The notes: a model not told the origin generated them from the sequence alone. A stretch of 64,000 nucleotides of DNA from Atherinomorus stipes (GCA_023101725.1 JALJCO010003962.1:975001-1039000); one strand, 5' to 3'. Numbered from the stretch's first letter, positions 1-34,000 are shown. A program made the numbers and translations.

Positions 1-3000
1 AAACCAGGAACTGTTATCTGCTGAGCTGTGGGGTGGGGGGGGGGGGGGGGTGGAGATGGGAGGGGTGGGGGTCATCAGCATCATGTGTTCGTACAGGCAG
101 GAAGGGTCTTGTTGCAGAGACTGCTGTATGAACTCTCACACATGTGTCATGTGACGGAGCAGACGTCTTCCTCTCAGAGATATCAGTCTAACATGTAGCC
201 CAGGGTTCATCCTCAGAGTGTGAATGCAGAGTGCCACATCCCCCTGCAATTACACGTACACACACACACACACAATGAGCCTCTTGTGCAGCTTTACAGT
301 GTGACTCTGGTCTTCATACTTTTGGCTAAAGTCCTTCTGTAACCCTTCCTTTGAAAGACAAATCTCTCTTACTGTGTCCTGTCATATAGGGGATCCCGGG
401 GGAAATTGGTAACCTGCTCAGTTCCTCTAATTACCAGTAACCTCTAATTACCAATAAGCTTGGTGAGGATAGTTACTGCAGATGATGAGTAAGGTTCCCA
501 CGGTGAAGAGGAAGCACAGTCGCATTCACCTTTTCTACTTAAAAATAAATAAATAACTTTTGGAAAATAAGTGTATTACTTCTTTTTTAAAGTTTAGATG
601 GTTGTAACTATAGTTGCTGCAATTAATTTATTTGTCAGTTTATTTGTATGGAGACATCATTTGAATAAACACATTTTGCCATGCTGCCTCTTGTTCTAGT
701 AACAGCTAATATGCACACGCAGTTAAAGAAAATTAATGGATTACTGTTTTCTGACATCTTTTAAACAATATTATTAAGTTTTTTTTTATTTGCAAGACTT
801 TGGGTTAGTATGACCTATTTTTTTGTCAGTGTTACACTTACCCCAATTTCCAACATGTGAGTTAAAGTAGGCCTATAGTGCACACACCTGTCATAGACAA
901 GGCATAAAAAGTTGACGTCTGTGAAATATGGTGACTAATGTAGTGCAAAGACCACCTCTTACTAAAGAATAATTTAAAAAAAGATAAAGCTACTGAAAAC
1001 ATACATTCAAGATTTAAGGATTTATTTAGAAATGGACGAGTTTAAAATCAAGGTGCTTCTTTGGTCCTCATGATGGGGTGTTTAAAGTTTAGATACCCTC
1101 CCATTAAAGACAGGGAGAAAAAAACAGCTGTCAGTCAAATAAGTTGAAATTGACAAAAGTAATAATAAATATATCTTTTATGAAAATCATGACATTGATT
1201 TTGAATTGTGGTTCAACAGAAATATTAAAAACAAACAAATAAAAAATAAAACAAGCATGATGGCTACTGAAGTAAAATTTTATTGAGCAACACTTTGAGA
1301 CAATCACTGCAATCAAGTGTTTTCTGTAACGTCCAATCAGACTTCTGCACCTGCTGACAGGTGTTTTGGTCCACTGTTCACGAGCAAGGTGCTTTAATTC
1401 GTCTGGGACAGTTTTGTTTGTTTGCTTTAAAAAAAAAATCTAATCACAATTCAAAATCAATGTTTTATTTGACTAAATTATGATTTAGTAGATTTTTATT
1501 TTCATTATCGCCCATTACTTTTTTAGTTTCTTGTTAATTACTATTGCAAATTTAGCCTTTTCTTTAATGGGAGATTATGTAAACTTTTGCACCCCATATG
1601 TGACTTTGTTTAAATTGCCATTTATTTTATGCAATATCAACTGTAAAAACATACTGAAATCCAGTCAATACCAGCTCCACAACTGCACATGTAAACTGAA
1701 TAAACTTGGGGGAGTGAGATTTGAAAGTAATGAAAATTGCCATGTATACTGTACATGAGAGGGACTTCTTTGTATTTGCTGAGAAGTTATTCTTGTCAGA
1801 ATGAACTGTCACACTTTAGTTATGTTGTTACAACTGAAAGCTTACAGGCAGTATTATATCAGCCCCCAGTTTCCCTGTTAGACTCGAGGCCAAAAAGAAA
1901 ACAGAACCCAGGACTGCTGTTCGTAGGAGCATTAGTCAGCCTCATATCCTGCTGAGCTCACATTATTACACACAGTGAGTCAGACCACCATGCATTTCTC
2001 ATCATGATTCTCAGCCAGCAGCAGATCTGATAACTAATGTAAAATAACAGGCATTTTATTACTGTAAAAAAAACAGCATTTTGTTTTCAAAAAAGAACAT
2101 TGAGTGGTAAATGCGTATAAAGTATGTCGCCTCTTTGCTAAGTGATGTGAAAGACTGAGGATTGTTGGGATTTCCAACGCATAATATAATTTGTATCTAA
2201 CTTCAAGGTTTAAAACATTTGCTTCATTCTCTTTCCCAACATTTAATATCTGTTTATGTGACTGAACACATGATCCAAGCAATTCAAGACAAATCTTCAT
2301 CACTCAGAAACTTGTTGATTAATTAATTGAGCAGGAAATAAAAAAATCTGCATCTCTGAGTCAGTGTTCCACACGCTTGGCTATAACTGACTTTTTGAAG
2401 ACTGCTGCGAGAGAAGAGGACATTTGATGACATTACAATTCTCATGTTATATTCTGAGTAAATGAAGCAGTGTTGTGGTGGTTAGCACTGTTGCCTCGCA
2501 ACAAACACTTCTTGGTTTGCATTTCCACTGGGCTTTTCTCTTTGGAGTTTGCCTCTTGTTTGCATGTTTATGTGGGTACTCCAGCTTCCTCCTACTGTCC
2601 AAAAACATGCACATCAGGTCAATTTGTGATTCTGAATTAGCTTCAGGAGTGTGTGAGTGTGAATGGTTGTCTTGTCTCTGGCCTGTTATAACTTGTGATC
2701 TGTCCAGGGTTTGCCCTACTTTGCCTGAACGCAGCGAAGCAGATATTGGAAATGAATGAATAGTCTATTTATTTGTTGATATAATTCATTAAGACAGTTA
2801 ATGTAGAGATTCCTTTAGTCTCTCCAGTGAAAAAGACTTTGTGAGAGAATGCAATCAGAGCTTCAGAGAAAAGCTTTAGTGATTTATCTTCTGTGTGTTA
2901 CAGCTCAACTTCAGATTGCTGCTCAGTAGCAACATTCGTACCGAAGAGCAGCTGCAGCAGTTTGGGTTCATTCAGAGGGAGTTGTTCCCCTCAGGCCAGC

Positions 3001-3494
3001 AAACGATAACAGACTAAGACAAAGACAAGATGGACGGGGTTGTGTGAGATTACAGCGTCTGGACTTGTTTTCATTTGCTCTAAAGTGCTGCGTCCGCCTC
3101 CTCTAATGGAAGGCTTCAGAGAAAACACACTCAATCTACTTGCGTTGTGATTAACTGCACATCTTTCATTATTACAGTTTTGGGTTGCTGGGTGTTTGCA
3201 CAAGTGTGTTTGTGTGTGTGTTCATTGCACAAAATTATGTGAATAAACATGAACAGCTGTATCTCCCCATAGGAAGTAGGCCTGCGGACTTACAGTGAGG
3301 CAGTGTAACATTATCTTGAGGGGAGAAGAAGATGGAAGATAAATTTGCTTTGATCGTTTGTGTTACAAATGTAAATGTGCCTCTGAGTTCAAGCCAACAA
3401 TGTCACAGATCACATGAATGCAAGACAGGTTTTAGTCTAAACATTGATCAGACATTCAGTAAACATGCTTTTTTTATTTCACCTTTCTTTTTAG
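1..3494. other. 5' part of window: probable cmtm3 intron/flank without recognisable exons
   Basis: No exon could be supported here. The stretch begins with a G-rich run (16 consecutive G at 35-50) and is otherwise AT-rich with short homopolymers. The cmtm3 exon at 3495 starts in phase 0 in mid-protein, so a first coding exon of roughly 50 codons must lie upstream. I searched here for a phase-0 donor after a leucine-rich segment like that of human CMTM3 and found none convincing. It may lie left of the window. An old interspersed repeat occupies 2475-2760. Confidence 0.5.
2475..2760 (+). repeat. Teleost interspersed repeat (tRNA-SINE-like head, old copy)
   Basis: The segment opens with a gene-internal-promoter-like phrase (gtggtggttagcactgttgc). 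It continues with the widely dispersed fish-genome text on 'ggagtttgc', 'tactccagcttcctccta' and 'gtccaaaaacatgcac'. A reverse-oriented relative lies at 63436-63786. Family assignment is from memory of fish genomes, and many substitutions show that it is old. The 94-codon frame inside it is not a gene. Confidence 0.6.
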
Positions 3495-3650
3495 GGTCTT
3501 TCTTTCATATCGTTTGTGTGTTTCGCGGCATCTTTAGCAGCAGCTTTTGTGACCGTTCCCCTGCTGGAGTTTCTGGCTGCTCTCTTCTTGTTGTTTGCCT
3601 ACTCCACCAAATTCAATGAGCGATTTAAAGGCTTCTGTTGGCCTCTTACG
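3495..3650 (+). CDS. cmtm3: cmtm3 exon A (first in window)
   Basis: 52 codons in phase 0, between a pyrimidine-rich tract ending TTTTAG and donor GTGAGA. It encodes MARVEL helices 1 and 2, GLSFISFVCFAASL to KGFCWPLT. Confidence 0.93.
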
Positions 3651-5529
3651 GTGAGAAGTTTTTCTGTCAAATTTACTGTAGCATGTTCTTATATATGACA
3701 ATCAAAAAAACAACAAAAAAACAGCTAAACACAATTGATTATGTCTCTAATTTCAAAGGACTTCATGAGATGTGTGACTGCCTCCATTATCTTTTTCATC
3801 ATCTCCATAATGGCAGTGTCCAAATACGCGGACGGTTCCTCTAAGGCTGCTGGGGTAAAGTTAACTTTGAAACTGTCACATGATAGTCAACACAACCATA
3901 AGTATATGTGTTGTTAAGTACATGGAAAACACTTGGCTCACAGTGAACAGCTTCACCAGTTATTTCTGCAACAGTTCTTCACTACATTCTCATCCAATGT
4001 CTCTCTTTCCACAGATATTCGGGTTTATTGCCACCATTGTGTTTGCTTTAGATTTTTATCTAATATTTAATGAGCTGGCCACTTTCCTAAAACAGGGAGG
4101 AGAGTCCAATGAGGAACCTTCAGGCCCTCAAGGTAACCGTACAAAAAATGCAGCAATGTGATGATAACAATAACACAATACTGTGTAAGTTATTTACGAA
4201 GGAGGATCACGGCAGTTTAACTGTATAGTGACATTAATTCATTCATTCATTCACCTTAAAAACCAACATTACATGCTGAAATAGTTTTATAACTGCATTT
4301 CTATTATTTTTGATTAACTGTAAAAATATTTGTAATTTACAGTGTTCATGTTACTAGGATACAGATAATTTCATGGGCATGTATTTGATGATGTTGCTCA
4401 GTTTGTTTTGGAAACCAATTTAAAATGGCACTTAATTCTTAATTCATGCATATTTGACAAAATGATGCAACATTTGTCTATCTGTGGTAAAAACCGTTCT
4501 TGTTTTTGTCTCACAAACACACATGCACAAATCAGGATAAACAATATTCTGCAATATAATATTTGAAGGCTAAATAATGTGTCCAACAGAAATAATGAAA
4601 CTGGCTCTTAGTGATGGTTTAGCTGTCTGCAAACGAAAAGGATCAGGATTGTGGCTCATTGGAAAAGATTAGAAAAGATCTTCATTGCTCATCTGTGTGA
4701 AAATTTGTTCAACAAACCAAACAAGATATTTAAAAAATGCAATTCAGGTTTTTTCTTTGGTAATTTGTAAAGATTTGTAAAGACAACAAGTGGATTTAAT
4801 TCCAAATTCCTTTGATAGCAAGTAACTAAAGAGGAAGTAAAGAGGCAATATACTTCCTTCAACATGCCATTACAATAACAGTACAATACTATCTTAAATA
4901 ATATAGTGTTTTTAAAGTCTTTAAGACTACTGAAGACCTTCATGGCCCCCAAGCAGCTCACCCATCAGTATCTAAGTTTGTTGGAAATGGTTGAAAACTA
5001 GTGAGAAACTGCTTGAAAGAAGTTATTATTGTTAAATAATAAGCTGCATTTTTGTTAAACTAGGTGCTCATTAGTGAACTTTTAGGCTATATGTTCATTA
5101 TTAATGCTATACAGTACATGCAATTAATGATACAGGATACTTTGTTCAATTATTGATTAAAATAGCTTCATTTTTTACATTTTTAACATGAAGTTCTTCC
5201 TCATGGAGTGCAAACACCTGCACTTCTCAAATGTCTTCCACTCCACATCTTCAGAATGTTAATTATATCAAAGCCTGATCCTACAAAGCTAGATTAAAAA
5301 ATCTGTTTAATTTCCTCTGCTTTGTTTTTACTACGTACTTTTTGAAAGATCAAAGTTTCATATGTGCCATGTTTTGCCCCTTTGTTCTCTTGCAATGAAT
5401 TGTGGCCATGTCAAAGTTTCACTTGTTTATGTAACTGTTTCACAGAGAGCGCAAACCTAGAGGAAACACTTGATCTGTTTCTACTTTTTTTGCTCTGCAG
5501 AAGACTTTTCAGACTCCGACTCAGACTGA
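3495..5529 (+). CDS. cmtm3: CKLF-like MARVEL transmembrane domain-containing protein 3 (5' partial, 4 exons)
   Basis: The protein is a four-pass MARVEL membrane protein of the chemokine-like factor family; mammalian CMTM3 is linked to endocytic trafficking of surface receptors and cadherins. Exons 3495-3650, 3759-3854, 4015-4132 and 5501-5529 join in frame (phases 0, 0, 1) and give about 132 residues. Diagnostic matches to human CMTM3 are the starting GLSFIxFxC, PLLEFLxALxxLFA, the DFxRCVTA exon, KYxDGxSKAAG, the IFGFIATIVFALDFYLIFNE segment and the acidic C-terminus EDFSDSDSD. Four hydrophobic stretches are visible. The first ~50 residues of the 182-residue human protein have no counterpart in the window, so the gene is 5'-partial here. 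It runs tail to tail with cmtm4. CMTM7 and other paralogues lack the SDSDSD tail, so the assignment is firm. Confidence 0.95.
3759..3854 (+). CDS. cmtm3: cmtm3 exon B
   Basis: 32 codons, phase 0 at both ends, acceptor TTTCAAAG and donor GTAAAG. It encodes the third helix, DFMRCVTASIIFFIISIM, and the loop KYADGSSKAAG. Confidence 0.93.
4015..4132 (+). CDS. cmtm3: cmtm3 exon C
   Basis: 39 codons plus one base, acceptor TTTCCACAG and donor GTAACC. It encodes the fourth helix, IFGFIATIVFALDFYLIF, and the cytoplasmic stretch FLKQGGESNEEPSGPQ. Confidence 0.93.
4133..5500 (+). other. cmtm3 last intron
   Basis: A 1.37 kb AT-rich intron between exons C and D. A short (attc)n run is at about 4237-4252. 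No further exon, RNA gene or clear transposon was seen. Confidence 0.8.
5501..5529 (+). CDS. cmtm3: cmtm3 terminal coding exon
   Basis: Acceptor TGCTCTGCAG. The first two bases complete GAA, then DFSDSDSD and TGA at 5527-5529. The Ser-Asp alternation is the hallmark C-terminus of CMTM3, which supports this very short coding part. Confidence 0.9.
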
Positions 5530-7057
5530 AACCACAGGGATCCTCACCAGCAGACGTGTTTCATCTGAACCTTTGTGGGAAAACTGGCCACTGCTGAGCT
5601 GCCATCTGCAAAGACCTGCAGAAGTGTTTCATCATTCAGTAATGCGACATTAAAACTGTGTATGGCTTAAATCACAACAAGGTCACATCAGCGACATGTT
5701 TTCATCTGTGGCTGCAGAGATAAAGACATGAGAGGAGCATGTTTGGCCTGTTACAGTTCTGACATTCATCGTGCCTCAACAGTTTAAACTGATGTTGGTC
5801 TTCTCTTTCTGATCTTAACTTTTACTGTCTTTTTTATTATGCAACACTTTTCTTCTTCATCTCTTATCCTGGGTCTAATCCACTTCTACAGTACTTCTAG
5901 GCTAATGAAATGATACTATAATGATTTTTACCAAATGATCTGATACTATTGTGAAGCTGTGAAACCGTCTTGTTTCAGTTGTTAGAAGATGTTTGGTTAA
6001 TCTGAAGGGTTATTGTGTTTAAATCTGAAATACTGACTAATATAGATTTGGGGGATTTATTGTGACTGTTTTGGCCAATTAGAACACTAAATTAATGGCT
6101 TAATGAATAAATATCTACAATATACTGATAATTAAGTTCTACTAAACAAAAATGTGCTTAAAAAAACAAAAACATGCGGACACTCAAACAGTTGCAGTAT
6201 TTCTATGTATTGAAGAGGAAATTGGTTGGCTGGTTACAACCTGTGTCAAACAATGTTTATTCTTTTTAATAGGTTGAGAATAATGTTTGCTTATTGTCTG
6301 TTAAATTCTACCTTTCCAGTTTGGTGCCATGCTTCCTCTTGTGTGGACACATTATGTTTAGGAGTTCTTAGTCTTTGCGCAACAGACGTTTTTTTTTCAG
6401 TTGAGCTAAAACTGGAGAAATCCTCCGTGCTTGTGTTGCAGTTTTCTGTATGTACTTCTGCATCAGCAATATACTGATGCTAATTCTGTCAGAAATCGTG
6501 TGAGGACAATCTAAATCTAAGCCATGTTAATAAATGTGATTTTGTTTTGTTTTTGGTGAACACACCCTTTCTACACGTTTGATCCTCTTGTTCATCTGCT
6601 GCCACTACTGTTGCACTAGAGCGCCTCAGTGACTGTAAATATGTTACACACTGCATTACATGATTGTCACAGCAGCACTGAGTATTGGAGTTAGTTGACA
6701 TAATTTGGAATGATGAATTTCAGCCATTCTCAGCAACTAGTGCATTTATAGGTGGAAATATTCAAGAGGGTTTGGATGTTCTGTTACATGCATCGTCATT
6801 TATAACCTGGTTTGAACATTACATAAACAGCTTTATGTTGTCAGATCTGCAATGCAAAACATGAATAAAACAACAACAAATAAAAAAATTGAACTTTTCA
6901 CAAGCTAAAATACATTATTTTGGCGACGTTAAGGTGATTTATTTACCCTGAGAAGCGCCATTCAATACATAAAACTGTTGTCTGTGAACTTTCTTTCTAA
7001 TGTTTTTGGCCTTTTTTTGTAAAAATGTTTCAATAAAAAGTTATTTTCAATAGTGTC
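5530..7057 (+). other. cmtm3: cmtm3 3' UTR
   Basis: AT-rich non-coding continuation after the stop. AATAAA hexamers occur at several points (about 6107, 6525, 6862 and 7032-7037). The last is followed by a TG-rich stretch and is the likeliest distal cleavage signal. Which site is used cannot be told from sequence. Confidence 0.55.
7032..7037 (+). terminator. Candidate distal poly(A) signal of cmtm3
   Basis: AATAAA followed 15-25 bases later by TAGTGTC. It lies about 25 bp from an oppositely oriented AATAAA at 7060-7065 that could end cmtm4. Confidence 0.45.
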
Positions 7058-7059
7058 AC

Positions 7060-7065
7060 TTTATT
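7060..7065 (-). terminator. Candidate distal poly(A) signal of cmtm4
   Basis: TTTATT on the + strand reads AATAAA on the minus strand. If used, the cmtm4 3' UTR would be about 3.4 kb and its end would overlap the cmtm3 3' end. Other TTTATT sites (near 7577 and 7620) are alternatives. Confidence 0.3.
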
Positions 7066-10000
7066 TAATCCATCACTCAAAACTCATGTGAAGGTACTTT
7101 GAATAGTGTCAATACAAAAAAGTCAACTGAGCATGGCGCCATGCTTTACACAGTGGTGGCATCATTACCAAAAGCACAAGGAGTCAAAATCAAATTGAGG
7201 TGCACAACCTGTAAACTAGCACGACCTTTCTTTTTGTTTTGTTTGCTTTATCTCATAAATACAAACTCTTTATACATATTGTAGGACAAGGTTGTACAGA
7301 GATGAGTTGCAACTTGGTAGTTTTTCCACAAATATAGTTATTTCTAACTAAAAAGCATTATGCACTTGTATGAATTTGTTGCTGTACAAATATTTATACC
7401 ATCACTCAAAAATTAATGAAAGATACAAACATAAATAGAAATGTGATTGTCTGTTTATACAACTGCTTCAGTCCACAAACCCGAGAGAAATAGCAAACAT
7501 TTTAAGTTAAATAAAACATGAGAAATGCCTGATTAATCAAGCATTTTGAGGCTACTTATGAAGCCGTAGAGCATTCAATTTTTATTTTAACTAACAGTCA
7601 AACACTTCTCTGGTCCTTCCTTTATTCACACAACTGAAGTTATTTAGTTGTGCTTTTAAGCAAAAGAAAAGCATTTTAGATAAAGACCAGGAGGTGGGGC
7701 CAAAGAGTCGTTTTTAGACCATGCAAGCAGAAAAAATTCCCCAAAGCCTCCTGAGATATGAGGTGTTAAGTATAGACTCAATGCATCAGAACAATGTAAA
7801 ACATCAGGAATGAAGTTTCTTTCTTTATCCTTAATGATAAAGATTCCATTGATTCTCCAAATTTATCTTCCTGAACAAGTAGATAAAATATCAAAGGAAT
7901 GATAAATCTGTTCTGAACTCTTTGTTTCAGCCATAAAACATCTGCAATACGGAATGATAGAGAGACTAAAATATATAAGCTGTGTAATGTATACACTGTC
8001 GACACACGTCCAAACATTTTAGTTCAACTAAACTAAGTGAAATGCCAACTGGGCCACATTCTCAGCTCACTATCTCCACTTTCTCTCATTACATTTTCTT
8101 TTTCATTTTCTACCACAGCCCTGCCGTGACTGATAATTAAGAAGGCATTAGGAAATAACAGCATTCAGGTCGAGGCATCCTGTGATTTCATTTCAGATGT
8201 TTTTTATGAATCAAAGAGGGGGAAAAAATGTCAATACCTGAGTTAAAGTATGTAGGCCAAAGTTTCAGCTACTATACACACTGTAAATGTTTTTTTAAGA
8301 TGAATCTCAGTCATGTGTAGGGATGTAACGATATGAAAATGTAATATCATGGTTACTGTGACCAAAATGATCGCGGTTATCATTTTAATCGCGATATTAT
8401 AGAAATAGCCCCCAGCATCTTTAAAAATATCCAAAATTGGTCTAAATGTCTTCCTTGCCCTTTGTAAAGGGGGAAAAATTTAAGACAACTGTCCATGTGG
8501 GCGCCTTTGTTAGCTTCTGCCATGCTTTCATAAATTAAACATTCCAAACTGCAACTGCTGTTGCTTTTCCAGCCAATGAGCAGCATCACTAGGAGTTTTT
8601 CAAAGTACAGTAATCAATCACGATTTTAGCGACAATTCAAATTTGAAGCGGTATTACTAATGGTTGGGAATTTTGTTACGGTTAACCATTTTACCAGTCA
8701 TCGTTACATCCCTAGTCATGTGTTGTAACTTTAATATCTTATTTGAAATCTGGGATATGTGCAAAGGCAACAAGGTACCAATTATGTTATTGCTGCTTGA
8801 TATACTGACACACAGCTTATGGTGTTGATTTTAAAAAACACTTATTTCAAAAGAGATATTTTAAAGTCATAATATTTTGAACTGAGGTTTTCAGAGAGAG
8901 AAGAAAGCCTCCTCAAAGGGCTTAAAAGATTTCAGGGGAGGCCCTTAAGTGGAATTGAAGAAGTTATGTTAGTCATTAAAGGGAGCTGATGTAGAATCAC
9001 ATACAGTACATGAGGGTGTTAAGGTTAAAAGTCCAATATATGAGCTTAGGCAACCACTGTGAACAGCAGAATAACAGCCAAAACCAAAAATGACAACTTG
9101 GAGCCCCTCAAGCTGCTTGTAGAATTATTGTTTCTGGAAAAGTGGAGCACTGTGGACTGGACTCCAAACCAGAATCCACTCTGCTCAAACGTGGTTTGTT
9201 CAGCTAAAGAAAAGCTGGAGGTTTGCTGACTCTGTACTGCGTGGCTTCATCACCAGCCACAACCCCAGAACTCATGAGCTCTTATTACATGATATGTCCA
9301 GGGGAAAAGATTTAGCTCCAACAAAAAAGAAAAGAAAAAAATATCAACATTGCTATTTCTTCACTTAGAAAATAGTTATTTGTATATCAAACATATATGG
9401 AAAAGTTCTGTAACGCTGATTTAGGGGAATTTTAGTGTTTTCTCATTTAAATGGACTCAGACAAATAGTTTTTGGTCAGACCTTTCACACCTGTATGAAT
9501 TTAGTGTTTATGTTGAGCAGCATTATTTGGCCATCTTTGCTTTATGTCATTGGGATCAAACAAGTGAACCAGAATTCCAGGAACTACGAGGCTTTTACCA
9601 AACTTTGAAACTGGACAATCAAGCTCTGACTTTGGAAAATATAATATTTTGGACTGCTTGTGCCCCACCTGAGCCCAAACAGATGGAGTTAATTACTGGC
9701 ATTTTTTTTGTATCAAATCAAACTCATTGGGTGTGCATAAAATATTCTGACCTCACATTGTTACATTGCCCATCTGTTTTGCAGTTAGGAATGACCCTGT
9801 AATGTTACTGCATGACTGCTGACAGCTAATGTTTAAATAGTGGCTTGAGGTCAGGTTAAACAAACAGAAAACTTACATGTCACGTTAACATGTTTAAAAC
9901 TTAGAAGAAATCTATCATCGGCCTTTTTCACAGGCAGGATGCGAAGGTTGCAAAACGATAAAGTGATGGGATTTGTGTTGTGCTGCAGGTTACTGCAAGT

Positions 10001-10449
10001 TGCGTGTCCACGATCACATTCATTACCACAGACTTCACAGACACCGGCATAAGCAAACTGTACAATAGTTGACCTTCTATTCAAACTAAGCTTCATTCAT
10101 AGTGAAAGGCAAACTTTCAAACAAGTCAACACAGACTCCAGAACCAGAGCTGAAGTACAGTCAGTCTTCTTTTTTTTTCCTTTTGTGGCTCTTCATAGAA
10201 GTCGTCCTTCACACTGGTTTAAAAAGAATTTACAAAGCACACCCTCAATTCGGACTCATCCTTTCACCGCAAACAGCCTTGAAGACTGCTAAACAAACCC
10301 GTGGAGCTCATCTCTGCCTGTGGAATGAAGCTTGATTAGGTGGCAGAGCTGCAGAAGTCAAAAGCACAAGCCTGTTCTGAGTCGTGTCCACCTCAGTCAG
10401 CTGCCTGTAGTGTGACTTTCTCTAAGTCTGTCTGATTGTCTGCCAGCTC
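7066..10449 (-). other. Probable cmtm4 3' UTR / convergent intergenic DNA
   Basis: 3.4 kb without any supported coding exon on either strand. It contains the hAT MITE at 8318-8714 and otherwise unremarkable AT-rich sequence. No AATAAA in cmtm4 sense was seen between the stop and about 7.6 kb, which favours a long 3' UTR. Confidence 0.4.
8318..8714. mobile_element. hAT-type MITE, copy 1 (397 bp)
   Basis: Terminal inverted repeats TAGGGATGTAACGAT and ATCGTTACATCCCTA are flanked by a perfect 8 bp duplication, GTCATGTG, at 8310-8317 and 8715-8722. An 8 bp target duplication with TAGGG-type ends is the hAT superfamily signature. There is no transposase, so it is non-autonomous. The interior (aagatgctgggggctatttc on the minus strand) matches the element at 42934-43274. 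Confidence 0.93.
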
Positions 10450-31040
<20,591 letters not shown>

Positions 31041-34000
31041 TGGATTCTTGGTTTTATTGAAGCCAGGGGTCTGAAACATTTTCCTTATCTTTGTCGGCAT
31101 AAGAAGCTTGAATCCACATGGCAGCTTTGAGGCTACAGAACTGTGTTAAAGACATACAATCAAATTTCTGAATTAATCCAGGACACAAAAAAACAGCCAG
31201 CCCTGTGCTTAAAATGTCTTGATATCCTGAATACAAAAGGACCAGAAGCAGAAGCTTGAAGTCTCATATAGATGTAGACTGTCAATAGTGGTTGAAGGCA
31301 TTTCAGTTAAAGTGTGAAGAGGCAGTTGCTTTCAATTAATATTTGAGTACAAAGTTATCAATACAGGGAGCAACGTCAAATCTCTAAAATGAGTGAGTGC
31401 ATACACCAAGCAGCATGAGCACTCCGTTCCACTCAGATAAATGCCAAATTCAACAAGTGTCGGCAATATATCATCCAACACAAATCAAAGAGGGACATTT
31501 AAAACCATTTTAAACAAAGTATAGAAAAGCAAAACCATAACTTCATAACAAAGAGATGTTTCGTTTGAATGTAAACACAAAGGGGGCAACTCATGGGCAA
31601 ATAGGGGGGGAGAAAAAAACCCTGGAGATTATTTTTTACACCTATTTCAAGATGTCCCAAAACTTCCAGAGGAAAAGCGATTACTTTCATGTACAATGTC
31701 CCCAACAGAAACAAGTTATTCCATAGTTAATCACCAGGGGTATCTTCCATAACATCAGTGGCTTATGCAAATAGATTCTTATATTCCTTTCCATTAATAC
31801 ATGTTCTAAAAAGGCAAGGCAAATGAAAAAAAAAGAAAAATCTGTATCTTTAACTGTAGCAAAAAGGAACTGAGTGTCCAAGGAAAAGTGCTTGCTTCAA
31901 CATGTGGCATTACTGCTTGTAGTTGCTTAGAAATTGTGCTTCATCCACTTCACAGACCTTCAGGTGCACATTCCACCCAGTCACAAAAGATAAAATAAAA
32001 CAGTAAGAGCTTCATTTTGATCAAAGTACATAACAGTTAAGTAGCATCATTGTGACAATGCATAAAGCATACTGTACACCAATAAGGTCTTCTTGTTTTT
32101 CCCTTACAGAAAGTTATTTCAAATGTGAATTTAAACCCTGCTGGCAATGCATTTCTATACCAGTTTATAAATGTTAACATTAAGTTACTGCAACAAGTTT
32201 CCGTCATTGTATTTTTCCATCCTGCTGAAACTCCAGACATAGCCGAGAAGATTAAACCATTTCTAGAAGTTTATAGGGTGTCATTACAGTTTAAAGGCAG
32301 GTCTGATGTGTGGAATGCAAGGACTCCATGCAAGAGTAGGACAAAGAAAATGGCCACTGGTTAATCTTATGGAAGACTAAAAAATACAAATGTAGAAAAT
32401 AGTGACTAATATGCATCTTTGGTTCAGTGTTCCAATTCACACCTGTTTATTTTTCCTTTTTGCTATTGTTTAAATAGCAAAGAGCTGCTCTCTTCACACT
32501 TGCCATCAGTTCTGTAAAAGCCACTCTACAATGCATCCATAGGATTAAGTAGGGCCTTTCATATGGAGTTAACATTGAGAGTGTACATTTAATTTATCTC
32601 GATTATGGTGTCAAGCTAGAAATATAACAGATTATTTGATATGGTACAGTATTACTGTTGTGATTAAAACATAACAGAAATGACATAAGACAATCAAGCA
32701 ACCCCTTAAAGACACAAATTAGGAGCATTCCCGTGAAGGCAGGGTGCCTAGAGTGACAAACTGTAAGCTGTACATTGAAGGCAAAGGTTGTCATTTTAAA
32801 TGGGCACAAAAGCAACAAAAAGACCCGACTGGACAAACAGGTTTCCTCTACTGGGATGTTTCTACTGCTACTTCATGTAGAAACTGGGAATGTTTTAACT
32901 GACATGCGAAGTACAGTGTTGATAAAAACATGAAACTGAAGGAGAAAAGTGCTGTCAAACACTGAGGGATATAATTACTTATTTTGTTCAAACCACAGCA
33001 AAGACTTTTGTGTATTTTGGCTGCAAATGAGTGGTTTCAACCACAGTAGGTCTAGGGGACAAAAAAAGGTCCATCATATTTTTTCTTCTTCTTGACATCA
33101 GCAGCCAGTACAGTTTCTATGAAGGCATTCAATCCATTAAACCCTTTCAACTAGGCCACAGAAATCTTATTTCTGAAAAAACAGACCACAGGCTTGTTGT
33201 ACATCAACAATAATGTAAAATAAAATAAATTATTTGGATGACAAGAAGTGAACAAAAACCTTTTAAGCGGTGGTGCTACAGTGCATTTCCTCTAGTGTAG
33301 ACAAGCACCTCTACTATGACACAAACAGCTAACCTGTGCGAGGCACTTAGGAGTTATAGTAGGAAAGATGCTGCCCAACCTCTTCCCTAAATATACACAC
33401 CTGTAGCTAAAGAAGCAATTCAGATGCAGCCTCTAAGCCTGTCAAATCCCAACCAGTCTCATTTAGTAAAGAAGTTGTTTTCACAATTTGGACAGTTATG
33501 CGTTTCATACAAAATCAAGTTAACCTGAATATTGTTTTGATTTTTTTCTGTACTTATTTACATAATCCTTCAAGATGACAAGGGCAAATGATATGCTATC
33601 AGCTATCTGGACATGTCATATTAGTGTCATGATGTCAGTGGCTTTTTAACATGTTACGTGATACAGGTAAATGTTTCCTTAAACCAAGAGATGGTGCACA
33701 AAATAAAATAAAAAGGAGGACCTTTGTATAAATACATCAGTATTATCCCAATATTTAAACGTTTAAATACCTTTCCAATCACAACCAAATTCCTTCCATA
33801 AGCTGAGCTGAAGCAGAGGCTACAGGACCAGTATGTAACCACTCTTGAAATCCATGAGGAGCGTTTTACCCCAGAAACCGGGGGGGGGGGGGCCAGCAGT
33901 CCAGTGCATCAGGCTGACTGCCAGAGAGTGTGCACACATTTCCATAAACTGACATCCCTCAGAAAACAACACTTACAGTGGAAGAGAAGACCGAAATGAA

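Noticed and set aside
1..40. Possible first exon end of cmtm3 (acc agg ... tgt ggg before gtgggg)
   Set aside because: Phase fits, but the residues do not resemble the CMTM3 N-terminal segment and the donor is embedded in a G-run.
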